DNA from: Quisquiliibacterium transsilvanicum
GTDB lineage: Bacteria; Pseudomonadota; Gammaproteobacteria; Burkholderiales; Burkholderiaceae_E
NCBI RefSeq assembly: GCF_014202215.1
Contig: NZ_JACHGB010000004.1
Coordinates: 223,255-287,254, forward strand
Length of the DNA stretch: 64,000 nt
Direction: 5' to 3'
Under the pieces are notes generated by a model. That model had not been told where the DNA came from. It did not search any database and saw only the letters and a list, made by a program, of their open reading frames with translations. This document shows, piece after piece, positions 1-9,935 of the stretch. Each line of letters starts with the position of its first letter. Position 1 is the first letter of the stretch. The translations under genes were made by a program, and so were the position numbers.

Positions 1-471
1 CTGGATGGCGACGGGGTCGAGGAAGCTGGCGCGCCAGACGCCGAACAGGCCGCGCAGCGTCATGTAGGCGGTGAGGCCGAGCACCAGGAACACGACCACT
101 GCCTTCAGCGAGCCGCCGCCGATGCGCACGAGGGTCTTGCTGCCGCATCCCGAGGCCAGCACCATGCCGAAGCCGAACAGGAAGCCGCCGGCGAGGTTGG
201 ACAGCCAGCTGAGCCTGGGGGCGGTGTAGATCGACTTGCCCAGGTCAACCAGGCCGGCCAGCGCGAGCGCCTGCGCGCCGAGCACGGCGACGCCGATCGC
301 GCACAGCCACATGCGCATCCGGGTCCAGTCGCCCATGTTGAGGATGTCTGAGAGCGCGCCCATCGTGCAGAAGCCGGAACGGTTCATCACCGCTCCGAGC
401 ACGAAGGACAGGCCGAAGGCCGCCCAGGCGACCGTGGCCTGCAGCGCCAGGACGTCGGCTTCCTGCAGCAT
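1..471 (-). CDS. YeeE/YedE-family membrane transporter, N-terminal part (cut by window edge)
   Basis: The first 157 residues of an integral membrane protein are visible, from an ATG at 471; the rest lies beyond base 1. Hydrophobic segments alternate with two glycine/cysteine signatures: NRSGFCTMGAL near residue 33 and ASGCGSKTLVRIGGGS near residue 110. Both are typical of the YeeE/YedE (sulfur transport, DUF395) family, whose studied members import thiosulfate through conserved cysteines. That substrate is a family inference and is not shown here. The gene follows cpoB by 33 bp in the same direction and could be read through from the tol-pal operon. A GGAAG sequence lies about 10 bases before the ATG. 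Confidence 0.8.
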   Translation of the reverse strand, partial: MLQEADVLALQATVAWAAFGLSFVLGAVMNRSGFCTMGALSDILNMGDWTRMRMWLCAIGVAVLGAQALALAGLVDLGKSIYTAPRLSWLSNLAGGFLFGFGMVLASGCGSKTLVRIGGGSLKAVVVFLVLGLTAYMTLRGLFGVWRASFLDPVAIQ

Positions 472-504
472 GCGAGAGTGCTTCCGGTGAGGGTCGCCCG
501 CGCG

Positions 505-1275
505 TCAGCGCAGCGCGGGGAGGCGGTCGCGCGCGAGCTGCGCCGCCTGGCTGTCCGGATATTTCCGGATCACGTTTTCGAGCGTGGCCTTGGCGGCCTT
601 GCGGTCGCCGCTTTCGGCCTGCGCATAGCCGAGGTTCAGCATCGCGTCCGCCGCCCGCGGGTAGTCCGGGAAGCGGGTGAGCAGGACCTGGTGGCTGGCG
701 ATGGAGGCCTTGTAGTCCTTCAGCGCAAACTGCGCGCTGCCGGTCCAGAAGAGGGCGTTGGCCGTGTAGGCGCTCTCGGGCCAGCGGCTGCGCAGCTGCT
801 GCAGGCTGGCCACCGAACGGGCGAAGTCGCCGGCGCGGAACTGCGACAGCGCGCTCTCGTAGAGCTTGCGCTCCTCGGTCTCGACCGTGACGGTCCTGCC
901 GTCGACCTGCGCCTGCTCCGGCTCGACCTGCTTCAGCCGCGTGTCCACGCTGGAGGCCAGGTCGCGCTGGGCCCGCTGGGTCTGCGCGAGCGCGTTGGCC
1001 TGCTCCTCGAGCTGGCCGCGCAGCCGCGCGACCTCCTGGCGCAGCGCCTCGATCTGGGTCTGCAGTTCGAGCTGGCCGCGTGAAACCTGCTCGAGCCGGT
1101 CGAGGCGGGCCTTGAGCTCCGCCATCTCGCGGGTCTGGACCTCGAAGCGGCCGCGCAGGTCGATGATCGCGCGGCGCGCCTCGGTGTCGTCGAAGAGCGC
1201 CTGCGCGGGCGCGGGCGCGAGCAGGCCGACGACGGCGACGGTCAGCGCGGCGAACAGGGAGGCGGCGGGTTTCAC
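505..1275 (-). CDS. cpoB: Cell division coordinator CpoB (YbgF), periplasmic TPR protein
   Basis: This is a 256-residue secreted protein of the Tol-Pal cluster. It has an N-terminal signal peptide ending near APAQA. A coiled-coil segment (about residues 40-115, rich in Q, E, L and R) drives trimerisation in the family, and C-terminal TPR repeats (about 140-250) contain motifs such as ALSQFRAGDFARSV and RFPDYPRAADAMLNLG. In E. coli CpoB binds TolA and PBP1B and links outer-membrane constriction to septal peptidoglycan synthesis. It lies 11 bp downstream of pal, the usual order. Length and domain order match the family. Confidence 0.95.
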   Translation of the reverse strand: MKPAASLFAALTVAVVGLLAPAPAQALFDDTEARRAIIDLRGRFEVQTREMAELKARLDRLEQVSRGQLELQTQIEALRQEVARLRGQLEEQANALAQTQRAQRDLASSVDTRLKQVEPEQAQVDGRTVTVETEERKLYESALSQFRAGDFARSVASLQQLRSRWPESAYTANALFWTGSAQFALKDYKASIASHQVLLTRFPDYPRAADAMLNLGYAQAESGDRKAAKATLENVIRKYPDSQAAQLARDRLPALR

Positions 1276-1286
1276 GGGGCGGATGC

Positions 1287-1841
1287 TTACTGGTAGGCCA
1301 GGTCGGCGCGACGGTTCTCGGCGAACGCGCTTTCGTCGCTGCCCGTGGCGCGCGGCTTCTCCTCGCCCAGGCTGACGGCCTCCATCTGCGCTTCGGCCAC
1401 GCCCAGCGCGGCGAGCGTGCGGCGCACCGCCTCGGCGCGCTTCTGGCCCAGGGCGAGGTTGTACTCGCGGGTGCCGCGCTCGTCGGTGTTGCCCTGGACG
1501 ACGACGCGGACCTTGGGGTTCGCGTTCAGGAAGCGCGCATGGGCTTCCAGCGTGCCGCGATACTCCTCGCGGACATTGAAGCTGTCGAAATCGAAGTAGA
1601 TGCTGCGCTTGGCCAGGGGGCTGGCCGGGTCGTTCAGCGCATCGCGCGCGTCGACGGTCACCGGGGTGACCTGGCGGCTGCCACCGCCTGCGCCCGAGCC
1701 GTCCGCGCCCGAGCCCTGGCCGGCGCCGGTGCGCGCGTCGACCGGCGCGGTGCCGTTCTCGTTGAGCTTGACGGGCGAGCTGCAGCCCACGAGGGCGAGC
1801 GCAAGGCCCGCGGTCAACAGCAATTGCCTGATCGTCGTCAT
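1287..1841 (-). CDS. pal: Peptidoglycan-associated lipoprotein Pal
   Basis: This is a 184-residue outer-membrane lipoprotein. The signal peptide ends in the lipobox LVGC (Cys 20). A Gly/Ser/Ala-rich linker follows, then an OmpA-like peptidoglycan-binding domain (about residues 75-184) with IYFDFDSF and the signature GNTDERGTREYNLALGQKRA. Pal anchors the outer membrane to peptidoglycan and is mobilised by TolB and TolA at the division site. It sits between tolB and cpoB, the normal order. The linker is rather long and GSG-rich. Confidence 0.97.
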   Translation of the reverse strand: MTTIRQLLLTAGLALALVGCSSPVKLNENGTAPVDARTGAGQGSGADGSGAGGGSRQVTPVTVDARDALNDPASPLAKRSIYFDFDSFNVREEYRGTLEAHARFLNANPKVRVVVQGNTDERGTREYNLALGQKRAEAVRRTLAALGVAEAQMEAVSLGEEKPRATGSDESAFAENRRADLAYQ

Positions 1842-1917
1842 CTGTGTTTCTCCGGAGCGTTCTGTTTGGGGTGGGGTGTGGAAGGGATGGGCGGCAGCGC
1901 GACTTCCGGTCCCGGCA

Positions 1918-3201
1918 TCACCGGGGGAAGGGGCCCCAGGTCGGTTCGCGGATGTCGCCGGCGGCGGACGTGAGGCGCTGCTTGACCCGGCCGTCGATGG
2001 TGACCGCCATCAGGGAGTCGCGCCCGCCCGACTGGGTGGCGTACATCACCCAGCGGCCGTTCGGGGCGAAGCTCGGCGCCTCCTCGCGTCCGCCGTCGGA
2101 CAGTACGCGCTCGGCGCCGTCGGCGAGATCCTTGATGGCCACCAGGAAGCCGCCGTCGCGCCGGGTGACGAAGGCGAGCGTGCGGCCGTCCGGGCTGATG
2201 CGCGGGCTGACGTTGTATTGCGACCCGAAGGTGATGCGCGAGGCGGCGCCGCCGGAGACGGGCATCCGGTAGATCTGCGGCGACCCGCCGCGGTCGGAGG
2301 TGAAGTAGAGGCTGCGGCCGTCGGGGGAGAAGACCGGCTCGGTGTCGATGCCGCTGGAGTTCGTGAGCCGGCGCGCCGCGCCGCCGCCGTCTGCGCCGAT
2401 CAGGTAGATCTGCGACAGGCCGTCGCGGGTGAGGGCGACCGCCAGCGAGCTGCCGTCCGGAGACCAGGCGGGCGCGCTGTTGCTGCCCTTGAAGTTGGCG
2501 ACCGCCTTGCGCTGCCCGGTCGCGAGCGTGTGCACGTAGACCACCGGCTTCTTGGCCTCGAAGGAGACGTAGGCAAGGCGGCTGCCGTCCGGCGACCAGG
2601 AGGGGGAAATGATCGGCTCGGGCGAAGTGAGCGGGCTCTGGATGTTCTCGCCGTCCCAGTCGGCGATGTTGAGCCGGAAGCGGTTGCCCTGCTTGGACAC
2701 GAAGGCCACGCGGGTGGAGAAGATGCCCTTCTCCCCGGTGACGCGTTCGTACACCCAGTCCGCCACGCGGTGGGCAGCGAAGCGCAGATCGGATTCAGGG
2801 GCGACGACCGACTCGCCGCCGACGGGCATCTGGCGCACCACGTCGGTGAGCCGGTAGCGGATGTCGTAGCGGCCGTCGGCCAGGCGGGAGATGGTGCCGC
2901 CGAGCACTGCGTCCGCGCCCCGGGCGCGGATCTCGGTGTGGTTGACCGTGGCGGAGTCGGAGAGCGTGACCTGCGGGTCGACGACCCGGAACACGCCGCT
3001 GCGGGCCAGATCGCTGCGGACGATGGCGACGATGTCCTGCGGCACCCTGCCGTCGCTGGCGAAATTGGCGATCGCGATCGGGTACTGCGTGGCTCCGACT
3101 CCGGAGACGTCCACGCGCATCTGCGCATGGACCGGCAGGTGTCCGAGGAGCGTTGCCGCTGCGGCAAGCAGTGGAAGGCGGTGGAACGTGCGGCGGTTCA
3201 T
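1918..3201 (-). CDS. tolB: Tol-Pal system periplasmic protein TolB
   Basis: This 427-residue periplasmic protein has a signal peptide ending in HAQ, an N-terminal D1/D2 domain (VDVSGVGATQYPIAIANF, then a segment naming SDLARSGVFR) and a C-terminal six-bladed beta-propeller. The propeller is built from repeats of the type SPSWSPDGSRLAYVSF, APAWSPDGSSLAVAL and PVFSPDGRSLYFTSDR. TolB binds Pal and the TolA C-terminus. ATG 3201 was chosen; an in-frame ATG two codons upstream (3207) is equally possible. The gene lies between tolA and pal. Confidence 0.97.
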   Translation of the reverse strand: MNRRTFHRLPLLAAAATLLGHLPVHAQMRVDVSGVGATQYPIAIANFASDGRVPQDIVAIVRSDLARSGVFRVVDPQVTLSDSATVNHTEIRARGADAVLGGTISRLADGRYDIRYRLTDVVRQMPVGGESVVAPESDLRFAAHRVADWVYERVTGEKGIFSTRVAFVSKQGNRFRLNIADWDGENIQSPLTSPEPIISPSWSPDGSRLAYVSFEAKKPVVYVHTLATGQRKAVANFKGSNSAPAWSPDGSSLAVALTRDGLSQIYLIGADGGGAARRLTNSSGIDTEPVFSPDGRSLYFTSDRGGSPQIYRMPVSGGAASRITFGSQYNVSPRISPDGRTLAFVTRRDGGFLVAIKDLADGAERVLSDGGREEAPSFAPNGRWVMYATQSGGRDSLMAVTIDGRVKQRLTSAAGDIREPTWGPFPR

Positions 3202-3283
3202 CGGCATCGGCTCATTATAACGACGCACCCGTGGCACGCAGGCGAGGACCCGCGGTCACGAAGGCGGTGCGGAAAGGCCCTGG

Positions 3284-4471
3284 TCAGCGTTCCTCGCGCG
3301 GCGCATGGGCGATGGTCAGGCTGCCCGGGCAGGTGCCGTCGGGCAGGCGGGGCAGCGGACTGCTGCGCCGGATCGCGCGCTCGGCGGCCTGGTCCCAGGC
3401 GGGCGCGCCGCTCGGGCGCGCCAGTCGCACGGTCGTGACCGAGCAATCCGGCATTACAGTGACCTGGAACTCCGCGCGCGGATTGCCGGCCATCCCGGCA
3501 GGGATCTGGAAGACCGTGTTGGAGCGGATCAGCGACGAGAGCTTCGCCGCGTAGGCGCCGTCCGCGGCGCCGGCCGCGCCGCCGGAAGCCGCGCCGCGCG
3601 CTGCGCCGCTGGCCGCGCCAGTGCTGCCCCCGGGGCTGCCTTCGGCGCCGGAGCCGGCCTGCGCCATCATCCGGCGCACATGCTCGGCGCGCTGGGCTTC
3701 CGCAGCGCGGGCCGCCTCGGCGGCCTTCGCGTCGGCAACCCGTTTTGCGTCGGCGGTCTTCTTCGCCTCCTCGGCCTTCTTCGCCTCCTCGGCTTTCCTT
3801 GCTTCGGCGACCTTGCGGATCTCTTCGGCCTTCTTCGCTTCGGCGGCCTTCTTCGCCTCTGCCGCCTTGCGCGCATCTTCGGTCTTCTTCGCCTCGGCGA
3901 GCTTGCGCGCCTCCTCCGCCTTCTTCACCTCGGCCAGCTTGCGCGCCTCTTCAGCCTTTTTCTTCTCCGCTTCGAGCCTGCGGCGCTCGGCCTCCCGGCG
4001 GGTGCGCTCGTCTGCCGCCTTTCGCTCGGCCTCCTGGCGCTCGGCGCGCTCGCGCTCGAGCCGTTCGCGCTCGCGGCGCTGCGCCAGCGCCAGCTCCGGG
4101 TCGGGCCTGGGCTTCTCGACCTTCGGCGGCGCAGGCGGTTCGGGTTCGGGCGCAGGTTCGGGCTTGGGCTTGGGCTCGGGTTCCGGCTCGGGTTCCGGCT
4201 CGGGCGCCGGCCTGGCGGGGGCGGGCTCGGGCTGGGGCGCCACGGCGGCGGATGGCGCGGGCGGCGACCAGAGTTCGGCCTGCACCGCCACCGGCTCCTG
4301 CTTCTGCCAGTGCACCCCGATGAACAGCATCAGGAACAGCAGCAGGTGCATCGCCAGCGCCAGCAGGAAGGGCTTGGAGACCTTGCCCTCTCCGCGCGCA
4401 AGCGCCCGGCGGGGCCCCTGTGGCGTCTCCCGGCCTTCGGATTTCACCTGCAGCTTCGGCTCGTTCGTCAT
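3284..4471 (-). CDS. tolA: Cell envelope protein TolA
   Basis: This inner-membrane-anchored protein of about 395 residues spans the periplasm. It has a single transmembrane helix (LLALAMHLLLFLMLFIGV, about residues 37-54) and a Pro/Glu-rich stretch of PEPEPEP and PKPEP repeats. A long Lys/Ala/Glu helical domain II follows (about 120-290, repeated KKAEEARK/AEAKK modules), and then the globular C-terminal domain (YAAKLSSLIRSNTVF, PNPRAEFQVTVMPDCSV-like) that contacts TolB and phage or colicin ligands in relatives. ATG 4471 is taken as the start; an in-frame GTG at 4480 is possible. At DNA level domain II is an imperfect short-period repeat (about 3700-3990). Confidence 0.95.
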   Translation of the reverse strand: MTNEPKLQVKSEGRETPQGPRRALARGEGKVSKPFLLALAMHLLLFLMLFIGVHWQKQEPVAVQAELWSPPAPSAAVAPQPEPAPARPAPEPEPEPEPEPKPKPEPAPEPEPPAPPKVEKPRPDPELALAQRRERERLERERAERQEAERKAADERTRREAERRRLEAEKKKAEEARKLAEVKKAEEARKLAEAKKTEDARKAAEAKKAAEAKKAEEIRKVAEARKAEEAKKAEEAKKTADAKRVADAKAAEAARAAEAQRAEHVRRMMAQAGSGAEGSPGGSTGAASGAARGAASGGAAGAADGAYAAKLSSLIRSNTVFQIPAGMAGNPRAEFQVTVMPDCSVTTVRLARPSGAPAWDQAAERAIRRSSPLPRLPDGTCPGSLTIAHAPREER

Positions 4472-4487
4472 CTGTCGCACGTCCCGG

Positions 4488-4922
4488 TCAGCCTGCCGGC
4501 TTGACCATCAGCGCGGTCCGGACGTTCATCCGCTGCAATTCGCCCAGGACGTCCATCACCGTCTCGTAGGGCAGCGACTTGTCGGCGCTGATCGCCACCG
4601 GCATCTCCGGCGATGACCGCATCGACTCGACGGTGGCCGCCAGCTCGCTGCGTCGGATCTCGATCGACTGCGACTCGCCGGTGTTGACCGTGCGCACCCG
4701 CAGTTCGCCGCCTTCGCGCACCTGAACCTCGAGATAGGCGTCGGTGCGGGTGTTGCTGCGGCCCGCCGTCGGCAGGTCGACCGATCCGGGCGGCAGCATG
4801 GGCGCGGTGACCATGAAGATCACCAGCAGCACCAGCATCACGTCGATGTAGGGCACCACGTTGATCTCGTTCACCATGCGACGGGAGCGTCCGCTGCGGC
4901 TGCGCTGGTTGTTCGACGGCAT
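4488..4922 (-). CDS. tolR: Tol-Pal system proton-channel protein TolR
   Basis: This 144-residue ExbD/TolR-family protein has one N-terminal transmembrane helix containing the functionally essential aspartate in VVPYIDVMLVLLVIFMV, followed by a periplasmic domain ending ALMVKPAG. With TolQ it forms the proton-motive-force motor that energises TolA. The gene sits 36 bp after tolQ and 16 bp before tolA. Length matches the family. Confidence 0.97.
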   Translation of the reverse strand: MPSNNQRSRSGRSRRMVNEINVVPYIDVMLVLLVIFMVTAPMLPPGSVDLPTAGRSNTRTDAYLEVQVREGGELRVRTVNTGESQSIEIRRSELAATVESMRSSPEMPVAISADKSLPYETVMDVLGELQRMNVRTALMVKPAG

Positions 4923-4958
4923 CGGTGCTGATTTCCTCGCGCGTTCCGGGGGCTGCCT

Positions 4959-5630
<672 letters not shown>

Positions 5631-5697
5631 GATGGGTGTTCCTGGTGCCGGTGTGTGGGTTCGGGGTCGCCCGGGACGGCGAAGGCTGACAGCCCGT

Positions 5698-6153
5698 TCA
5701 AAGTGGCGTGCGGAACCGGTCGGTGAGCCAGCGCGGAAATCCCGCCGGACGGCCTGTGCCGCGGTCGATTGCCGCAATGCGCAGGGCGCAGGCCACCAGC
5801 GGCTCGTCGCGGCCCGGCAGCCGCGCGTACTGCGCCAGCCGCATGCTGGCGCGGCGGGTCTCGAGCACGTGGACGTCGACGAGCAGCTCGTCGTCGAGCC
5901 GCGCCGGGGCCAGGTAGTCGATGGCCAGGTCGCGAACCACGAACACCAGCCCGTGCCGGGCGTCCAGTTCGGTGTGGACCGCGCCCAGCGAACGCAGCCA
6001 GTCGGTGCGCGCGCGCTCGAAGAAGCGCAGGTAGTTGGCGTGGTAGACGATGCCGCCGGCATCCGTGTCCTCGTAGTACACGCGCACGCGAAGCTCGAAG
6101 GCAGGCGCCGGCAGCAGCCGCGGGTCGGGCAGGCGGATCGGACGGTCGCTCAC
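5698..6153 (-). CDS. ybgC: Acyl-CoA thioesterase YbgC of the tol-pal cluster
   Basis: This is a 151-residue hotdog-fold thioesterase. The 4-hydroxybenzoyl-CoA thioesterase signature VYYEDTDAGGIVYHANYLRFFERARTDWL includes the catalytic Asp of DTDAGG. YbgC hydrolyses short-chain acyl-CoA or acyl-ACP in relatives and is usually the first gene of the tol-pal operon, as here. GTG 6153 is chosen because it starts just before the conserved part; no ATG is near. A TAGAAT hexamer lies directly upstream and could be a -10 element for the operon, which is a weak inference. Confidence 0.93.
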   Translation of the reverse strand: MSDRPIRLPDPRLLPAPAFELRVRVYYEDTDAGGIVYHANYLRFFERARTDWLRSLGAVHTELDARHGLVFVVRDLAIDYLAPARLDDELLVDVHVLETRRASMRLAQYARLPGRDEPLVACALRIAAIDRGTGRPAGFPRWLTDRFRTPL

Positions 6154-6185
6154 GCGGCGGATTCTACCGCGCGGCGAGGGCCCTT

Positions 6186-6914
6186 TCAGGCGACCGGCAC
6201 CGGGACCATCTTCCAGACCAGGAAGGCGGCGACCATGGCGGCCCCGATCGCCAGGATCGAGCGCTGGACGGCGCTGCGCCTGTACTCCTCCCAGTCGAAT
6301 CGCTCCGCGAGGATCACTGCGGCGGCGAAGCCGGACAGCAGCCCGCCGATGTGGGCGGCGTTGTCGATGAAGCTGGAGATGAAGCCCATGAAGAGCGAGT
6401 AGCCGACGAACAGCAGCATCGAAGAGCGCATGCTGGCGGCCAGGCCGGGGGGCAGCTTCGACTGCTTGGTGAACAGCGCCGCGAGCAGCGCACCGACCAC
6501 GCCGAAAATCGCCCCGGAGGCGCCCACCGACACGCCGGTGCGGGCAGCGAAGAACAGGCTGGCCAGCGAACCGAAGAGCCCGGAGATCAGGTAGATCAGC
6601 AGGAACTGGAGGCTGCCGTAGAAGCGTTCGGCGATCCGGCCGGCGTCCCACAGCACCCACATGTTGAAGCCCAGGTGCACCAGGCCTGCGTGCAGGATGG
6701 TGGCGGTCATCAGCCGCCAGGGCTGGTCGACGGTGAGCGGCAGCAGGTTGGCGCCCCAGTCGATCAGGCTCTGCACGTCGGGCCGCATCGGGTCGGTGCC
6801 CGTCGCGAGCATCGCGAGCCAGATCGCCACGTTGGCGACGACGATCGCCTGCGTGGCCCAGGTGCGTGGCGTGGCCTGCGCCAGCCGCGCCGCGAAGTCT
6901 TCCTCGGCGCTCAT
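6186..6914 (-). CDS. Rhomboid-family intramembrane serine protease
   Basis: This 242-residue polytopic membrane protein shows the rhomboid core: [13 protein letters not shown] (loop/TM2 motif), the GxSG nucleophile motif VGASGAIFG (Ser about 133) and the partner histidine in [12 protein letters not shown] (His about 188). Six or more hydrophobic helices are apparent. Rhomboids cleave transmembrane segments of other proteins; the substrate here is unknown. The last bases of the ruvB frame overlap its start by 4 bp, so it may be translationally coupled. Both catalytic residues are present, so it is probably active. Confidence 0.9.
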   Translation of the reverse strand: MSAEEDFAARLAQATPRTWATQAIVVANVAIWLAMLATGTDPMRPDVQSLIDWGANLLPLTVDQPWRLMTATILHAGLVHLGFNMWVLWDAGRIAERFYGSLQFLLIYLISGLFGSLASLFFAARTGVSVGASGAIFGVVGALLAALFTKQSKLPPGLAASMRSSMLLFVGYSLFMGFISSFIDNAAHIGGLLSGFAAAVILAERFDWEEYRRSAVQRSILAIGAAMVAAFLVWKMVPVPVA

Positions 6915-7981
6915 CGTGCGCGCTGGACGTCGGTGGGGTCGGCGTCGTCGCCGGCCGGCCAGAGCTCGTCGCTGCCACCGGGCCGGGCCAGGCCGAAGTG
7001 GCGCCAGGCGGCCGGGGTGGCGATGCGGCCGCGCGGGGTGCGCTGCAGGAAGCCCTGCTGGATCAGGTAGGGCTCGAGGACGTCCTCGATGGTGTCGCGT
7101 TCCTCGCCGATGGCCGCCGCGAGGTTGTCCACGCCCACCGGACCGCCGCCGAATTTCTCGATGACAGCCTGCAGCAGCTTGCGGTCCATCATGTCGAAGC
7201 CCGCGCGGTCGACCTCGAGCATCGCCAGCGCCGCGTCGGCCACCGCCGAGTCGATGCGTCCGCCGGCCTTGACCTCGGCGTAGTCGCGCACCCGGCGCAG
7301 CAGCCGGTTGGCGATGCGTGGCGTGCCGCGCGCGCGGCGCGCGATCTCGCGGGCGCCGTCGGGCTCGAGGTGTGCGCCCAGCAGCTGCGCCGAGCGGGCG
7401 ACGATGCTGGTGAGTTCGTCGGCCGTGTAGAACTCCAGCCGCGCCACGATGCCGAAGCGGTCGCGCAGCGGGTTGGTGAGCATGCCGGCGCGGGTGGTGG
7501 CGCCTACCAGCGTGAACGGCTGCAGATCGAGCTTGATCGAGCGTGCCGCCGGTCCTTCGCCGATCATGATGTCGATCTGGAAGTCCTCGAGCGCCGGGTA
7601 GAGGATCTCCTCGACCACTGGCGACAGGCGGTGGATCTCGTCGATGAACAGGACGTCGTTGCGTTCCAGGTTGGTCAGCAGCGCGGCGAGGTCGCCCGGG
7701 CGCTCCAGCACCGGACCGGAGGTCTGGCGCAGGCCGACGCCCATTTCGGCCGCGACGATGTGCGCCAGCGTGGTCTTGCCCAGGCCCGGGGGGCCGAACA
7801 GCAGGACGTGGTCCAGCGCTTCGCCACGGTTGCGCGCGGCAGTGATGAAGATCTCGAGCTGCTCGCGGATGCGGGGCTGGCCGACGTAGTCCTGCAGGCG
7901 CTTGGGACGAAGCGCGCGTTCGACCGCCTCCTCGTTCGGGGTGACGGCAACCGGCGAGATGAGGCGGTCGTGCTCGATCAT
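6911..7981 (-). CDS. ruvB: Holliday junction branch-migration ATPase RuvB
   Basis: This 356-residue AAA+ motor has Walker A in [15 protein letters not shown], Walker B DEIHRL, sensor motif GATTRAGML, arginine finger region RDRFGIV and a C-terminal winged helix ending with conserved [15 protein letters not shown]. With RuvA it drives branch migration of Holliday junctions. ATG 7981 gives the normal N-terminus ([10 protein letters not shown]). The start overlaps the ruvA stop by 4 bp (ATGA), indicating translational coupling. Confidence 0.98.
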   Translation of the reverse strand: MIEHDRLISPVAVTPNEEAVERALRPKRLQDYVGQPRIREQLEIFITAARNRGEALDHVLLFGPPGLGKTTLAHIVAAEMGVGLRQTSGPVLERPGDLAALLTNLERNDVLFIDEIHRLSPVVEEILYPALEDFQIDIMIGEGPAARSIKLDLQPFTLVGATTRAGMLTNPLRDRFGIVARLEFYTADELTSIVARSAQLLGAHLEPDGAREIARRARGTPRIANRLLRRVRDYAEVKAGGRIDSAVADAALAMLEVDRAGFDMMDRKLLQAVIEKFGGGPVGVDNLAAAIGEERDTIEDVLEPYLIQQGFLQRTPRGRIATPAAWRHFGLARPGGSDELWPAGDDADPTDVQRAR

Positions 7982-8556
7982 GGCTTGGCCAGCAGCTTGA
8001 GCGCCTGTTTGATGCCCTCGGAAACGCCGACGCCCTCGGACAGCTGGCGGGTGACCGCGGCGCATTCGCGCTCGGAGTAGCCCAGCGCGAGCAGCGCGCG
8101 CAGGATGTCGGCCTCGGCTTCGGTGGCCGCGGGGCGGCCGGCGCCGGCGAGTTCGGGGGCGAGCTTGCCCTTGAGTTCGAGCAGCAGGCGCTCGGCAGTC
8201 TTCTTGCCGATTCCCGGCACCTTCGTGATGCGGCCGGTCTCCTGCAGCGCGACGGCCTGCGCCAGGTCGCTCACCGACAGGCCGGAGAGCAGCGAGAGCG
8301 CGATGCGCGGGCCGACGCCGGTGATCCGGATCAGCTGGCGGAAGGCTTCGCGCTCGCCCGCGGTGAGGAAGCCGAACAGCAGGTGCGCGTCTTCGCGGAT
8401 GACCTGATGGACCAGCAGGCTGATGCGCTGGCCGCCGGCCGGCAGGTCGTAGAAGGTGCTCATCGGCACGTCGACCTCGTAGCCGAGGCCGTTGACGTCG
8501 ACCAGCACTGTTGGCGGGGTCTTCTCGAGCAGGGTTCCGGTGATGCGGCCGATCAT
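7978..8556 (-). CDS. ruvA: Holliday junction DNA-binding protein RuvA
   Basis: This 192-residue protein begins [12 protein letters not shown]. It has the N-terminal OB-fold (about 1-65), two helix-hairpin-helix motifs in the middle ([17 protein letters not shown] and [19 protein letters not shown]) and the flexible-linked C-terminal domain that touches RuvB. The frame is open further upstream but homology starts at ATG 8556. The 130 bp upstream (8557-8686) contain no gene or clear signal. Confidence 0.98.
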   Translation of the reverse strand: MIGRITGTLLEKTPPTVLVDVNGLGYEVDVPMSTFYDLPAGGQRISLLVHQVIREDAHLLFGFLTAGEREAFRQLIRITGVGPRIALSLLSGLSVSDLAQAVALQETGRITKVPGIGKKTAERLLLELKGKLAPELAGAGRPAATEAEADILRALLALGYSERECAAVTRQLSEGVGVSEGIKQALKLLAKP

Positions 8557-8686
8557 TCCGGGGAGCTTACACCAGCGGGGAGGGCGGGCCGGCGAGGCGG
8601 GCCGGGGGGCGGCCGGCGCGGCCTGGGCTGCGGCCGCGCAGCAGGTGGCGGCCGGTCCCGGCCCGGCCGCTCCGCCCCTGCGTCCG

Positions 8687-9925
8687 CTACGCCTGCCGCG
8701 CGCGCTGCAGCTCGGCGAAGGACGCGCTCTTGTCGACCCGGATGTCCGGAGGCAGCCCCAGCACACGCTCGGCAATGATGTTGCGCAGAATCTCGTCGGT
8801 GCCGCCGGCGATGCGCAGGCCCGGCGCATACAGCAGCGCCTCCTGGAACCAGGCCTGCAGCGGCGCGAGCGCGGGGTCGGTCACCACGCCGGCCATGCCC
8901 TGCATGTCCATGCCGAAGGAGGCGATCTCCTGCAGCTTGGTGGCGCTGACCACCTTGGTGATCGAGGCCTCCGGACCGGGGGTCTGCCCGCGCGACAGCG
9001 CGGTCATGGTGCGGAACTTGGTGAACTTCAGTCCTTGGGCCTTCACGTACCAGTCGGCCAGCCGCTCGCGCACCGCGGCGTCCTGCAGCGCGGGCGCGCC
9101 CTCGAGCCTGAGCATCCGGGCCAGCCGCAGGATGTCCTGCACGTCGGGGCCGGGCGCGTCGCCCACGGCGAGGCGCTCGTTCATCAGCGTGGTGAGCGAA
9201 ACCTTCCAGCCTTCGCCGACCGCGCCCAGGCGCTGGGCGTCCGGCACGCGAACGTCGGTGAAGAACACCTCGTTGAAGTTGGAGCTGCCGGCGATCTGCT
9301 TGATCCGCCGCACCTCGATGCCGGGGCTCTTCATGTCGATGAAGAACATCGTCAGGCCGGCGTGCTTGGGCACGTTCGGGTCGGTGCGGGTGATGACGAT
9401 GCCGTAGTCGCAGAAGTGCGCGCCGGAGGTCCAGATCTTCTGGCCGTTGATGACCCAGTCGTCGCCGTCGCGCTCGGCGCGGGTGCGCAGGCCGGCGACG
9501 TCGGAGCCGGCCGAGGGCTCGGAGAAGAGCTGGCACCAGATCTCCTCGCCGCGCAGCGCGGGGCGCACGTAGCGCTCGAGCTGCTCGGGCCTGGCGTACT
9601 TCATCATCGTCGGGATGCACATGCCCAGGCCGATCTCGAAGAAGCCGCGCGGCAGCATGTAGCGCGACTCCTCCTGGTTGTAGATCACCTGCTCGATCGG
9701 CGTGCCGCCGCGGCCGCCCCAGCGCTTGTCCCAGGTGATGCCGGCGAAGCCGGAGTCGGCCTTCTTCGCCTGCCAGGCCTTCGCCCTGGCCAGCGCGTCG
9801 GCCTCCTCGCTGTAGCGGGTGCGGGATTCTGGCTGGTCGTCGCGGCGCAGCTGCGCGTTGGCGTCGAGGAAGGCGCGGGTCTCGGCGCGGAATGCGGCTT
9901 CCTGCGGAGTGTCGTTGAAGTCCAT
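8687..9925 (-). CDS. Acyl-CoA dehydrogenase family protein (larger subunit of a pair)
   Basis: This 412-residue flavoprotein has the ACAD fold: [19 protein letters not shown] (FAD/substrate loop), [19 protein letters not shown], and near the end [22 protein letters not shown]. The C-terminal EGT catalytic glutamate of medium-chain enzymes is replaced by GGT. That change is common in the subgroup whose catalytic base lies elsewhere, or in which the partner subunit supports catalysis. The gene follows a second ACAD by 10 bp. Such pairs form alpha-beta heterotetramers in steroid-degrading actinobacteria, so a heteromer is a reasonable inference here. The substrate cannot be read from sequence. 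Confidence 0.88.
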   Translation of the reverse strand: MDFNDTPQEAAFRAETRAFLDANAQLRRDDQPESRTRYSEEADALARAKAWQAKKADSGFAGITWDKRWGGRGGTPIEQVIYNQEESRYMLPRGFFEIGLGMCIPTMMKYARPEQLERYVRPALRGEEIWCQLFSEPSAGSDVAGLRTRAERDGDDWVINGQKIWTSGAHFCDYGIVITRTDPNVPKHAGLTMFFIDMKSPGIEVRRIKQIAGSSNFNEVFFTDVRVPDAQRLGAVGEGWKVSLTTLMNERLAVGDAPGPDVQDILRLARMLRLEGAPALQDAAVRERLADWYVKAQGLKFTKFRTMTALSRGQTPGPEASITKVVSATKLQEIASFGMDMQGMAGVVTDPALAPLQAWFQEALLYAPGLRIAGGTDEILRNIIAERVLGLPPDIRVDKSASFAELQRARQA

Positions 9926-9935
9926 GGCGTCGTCC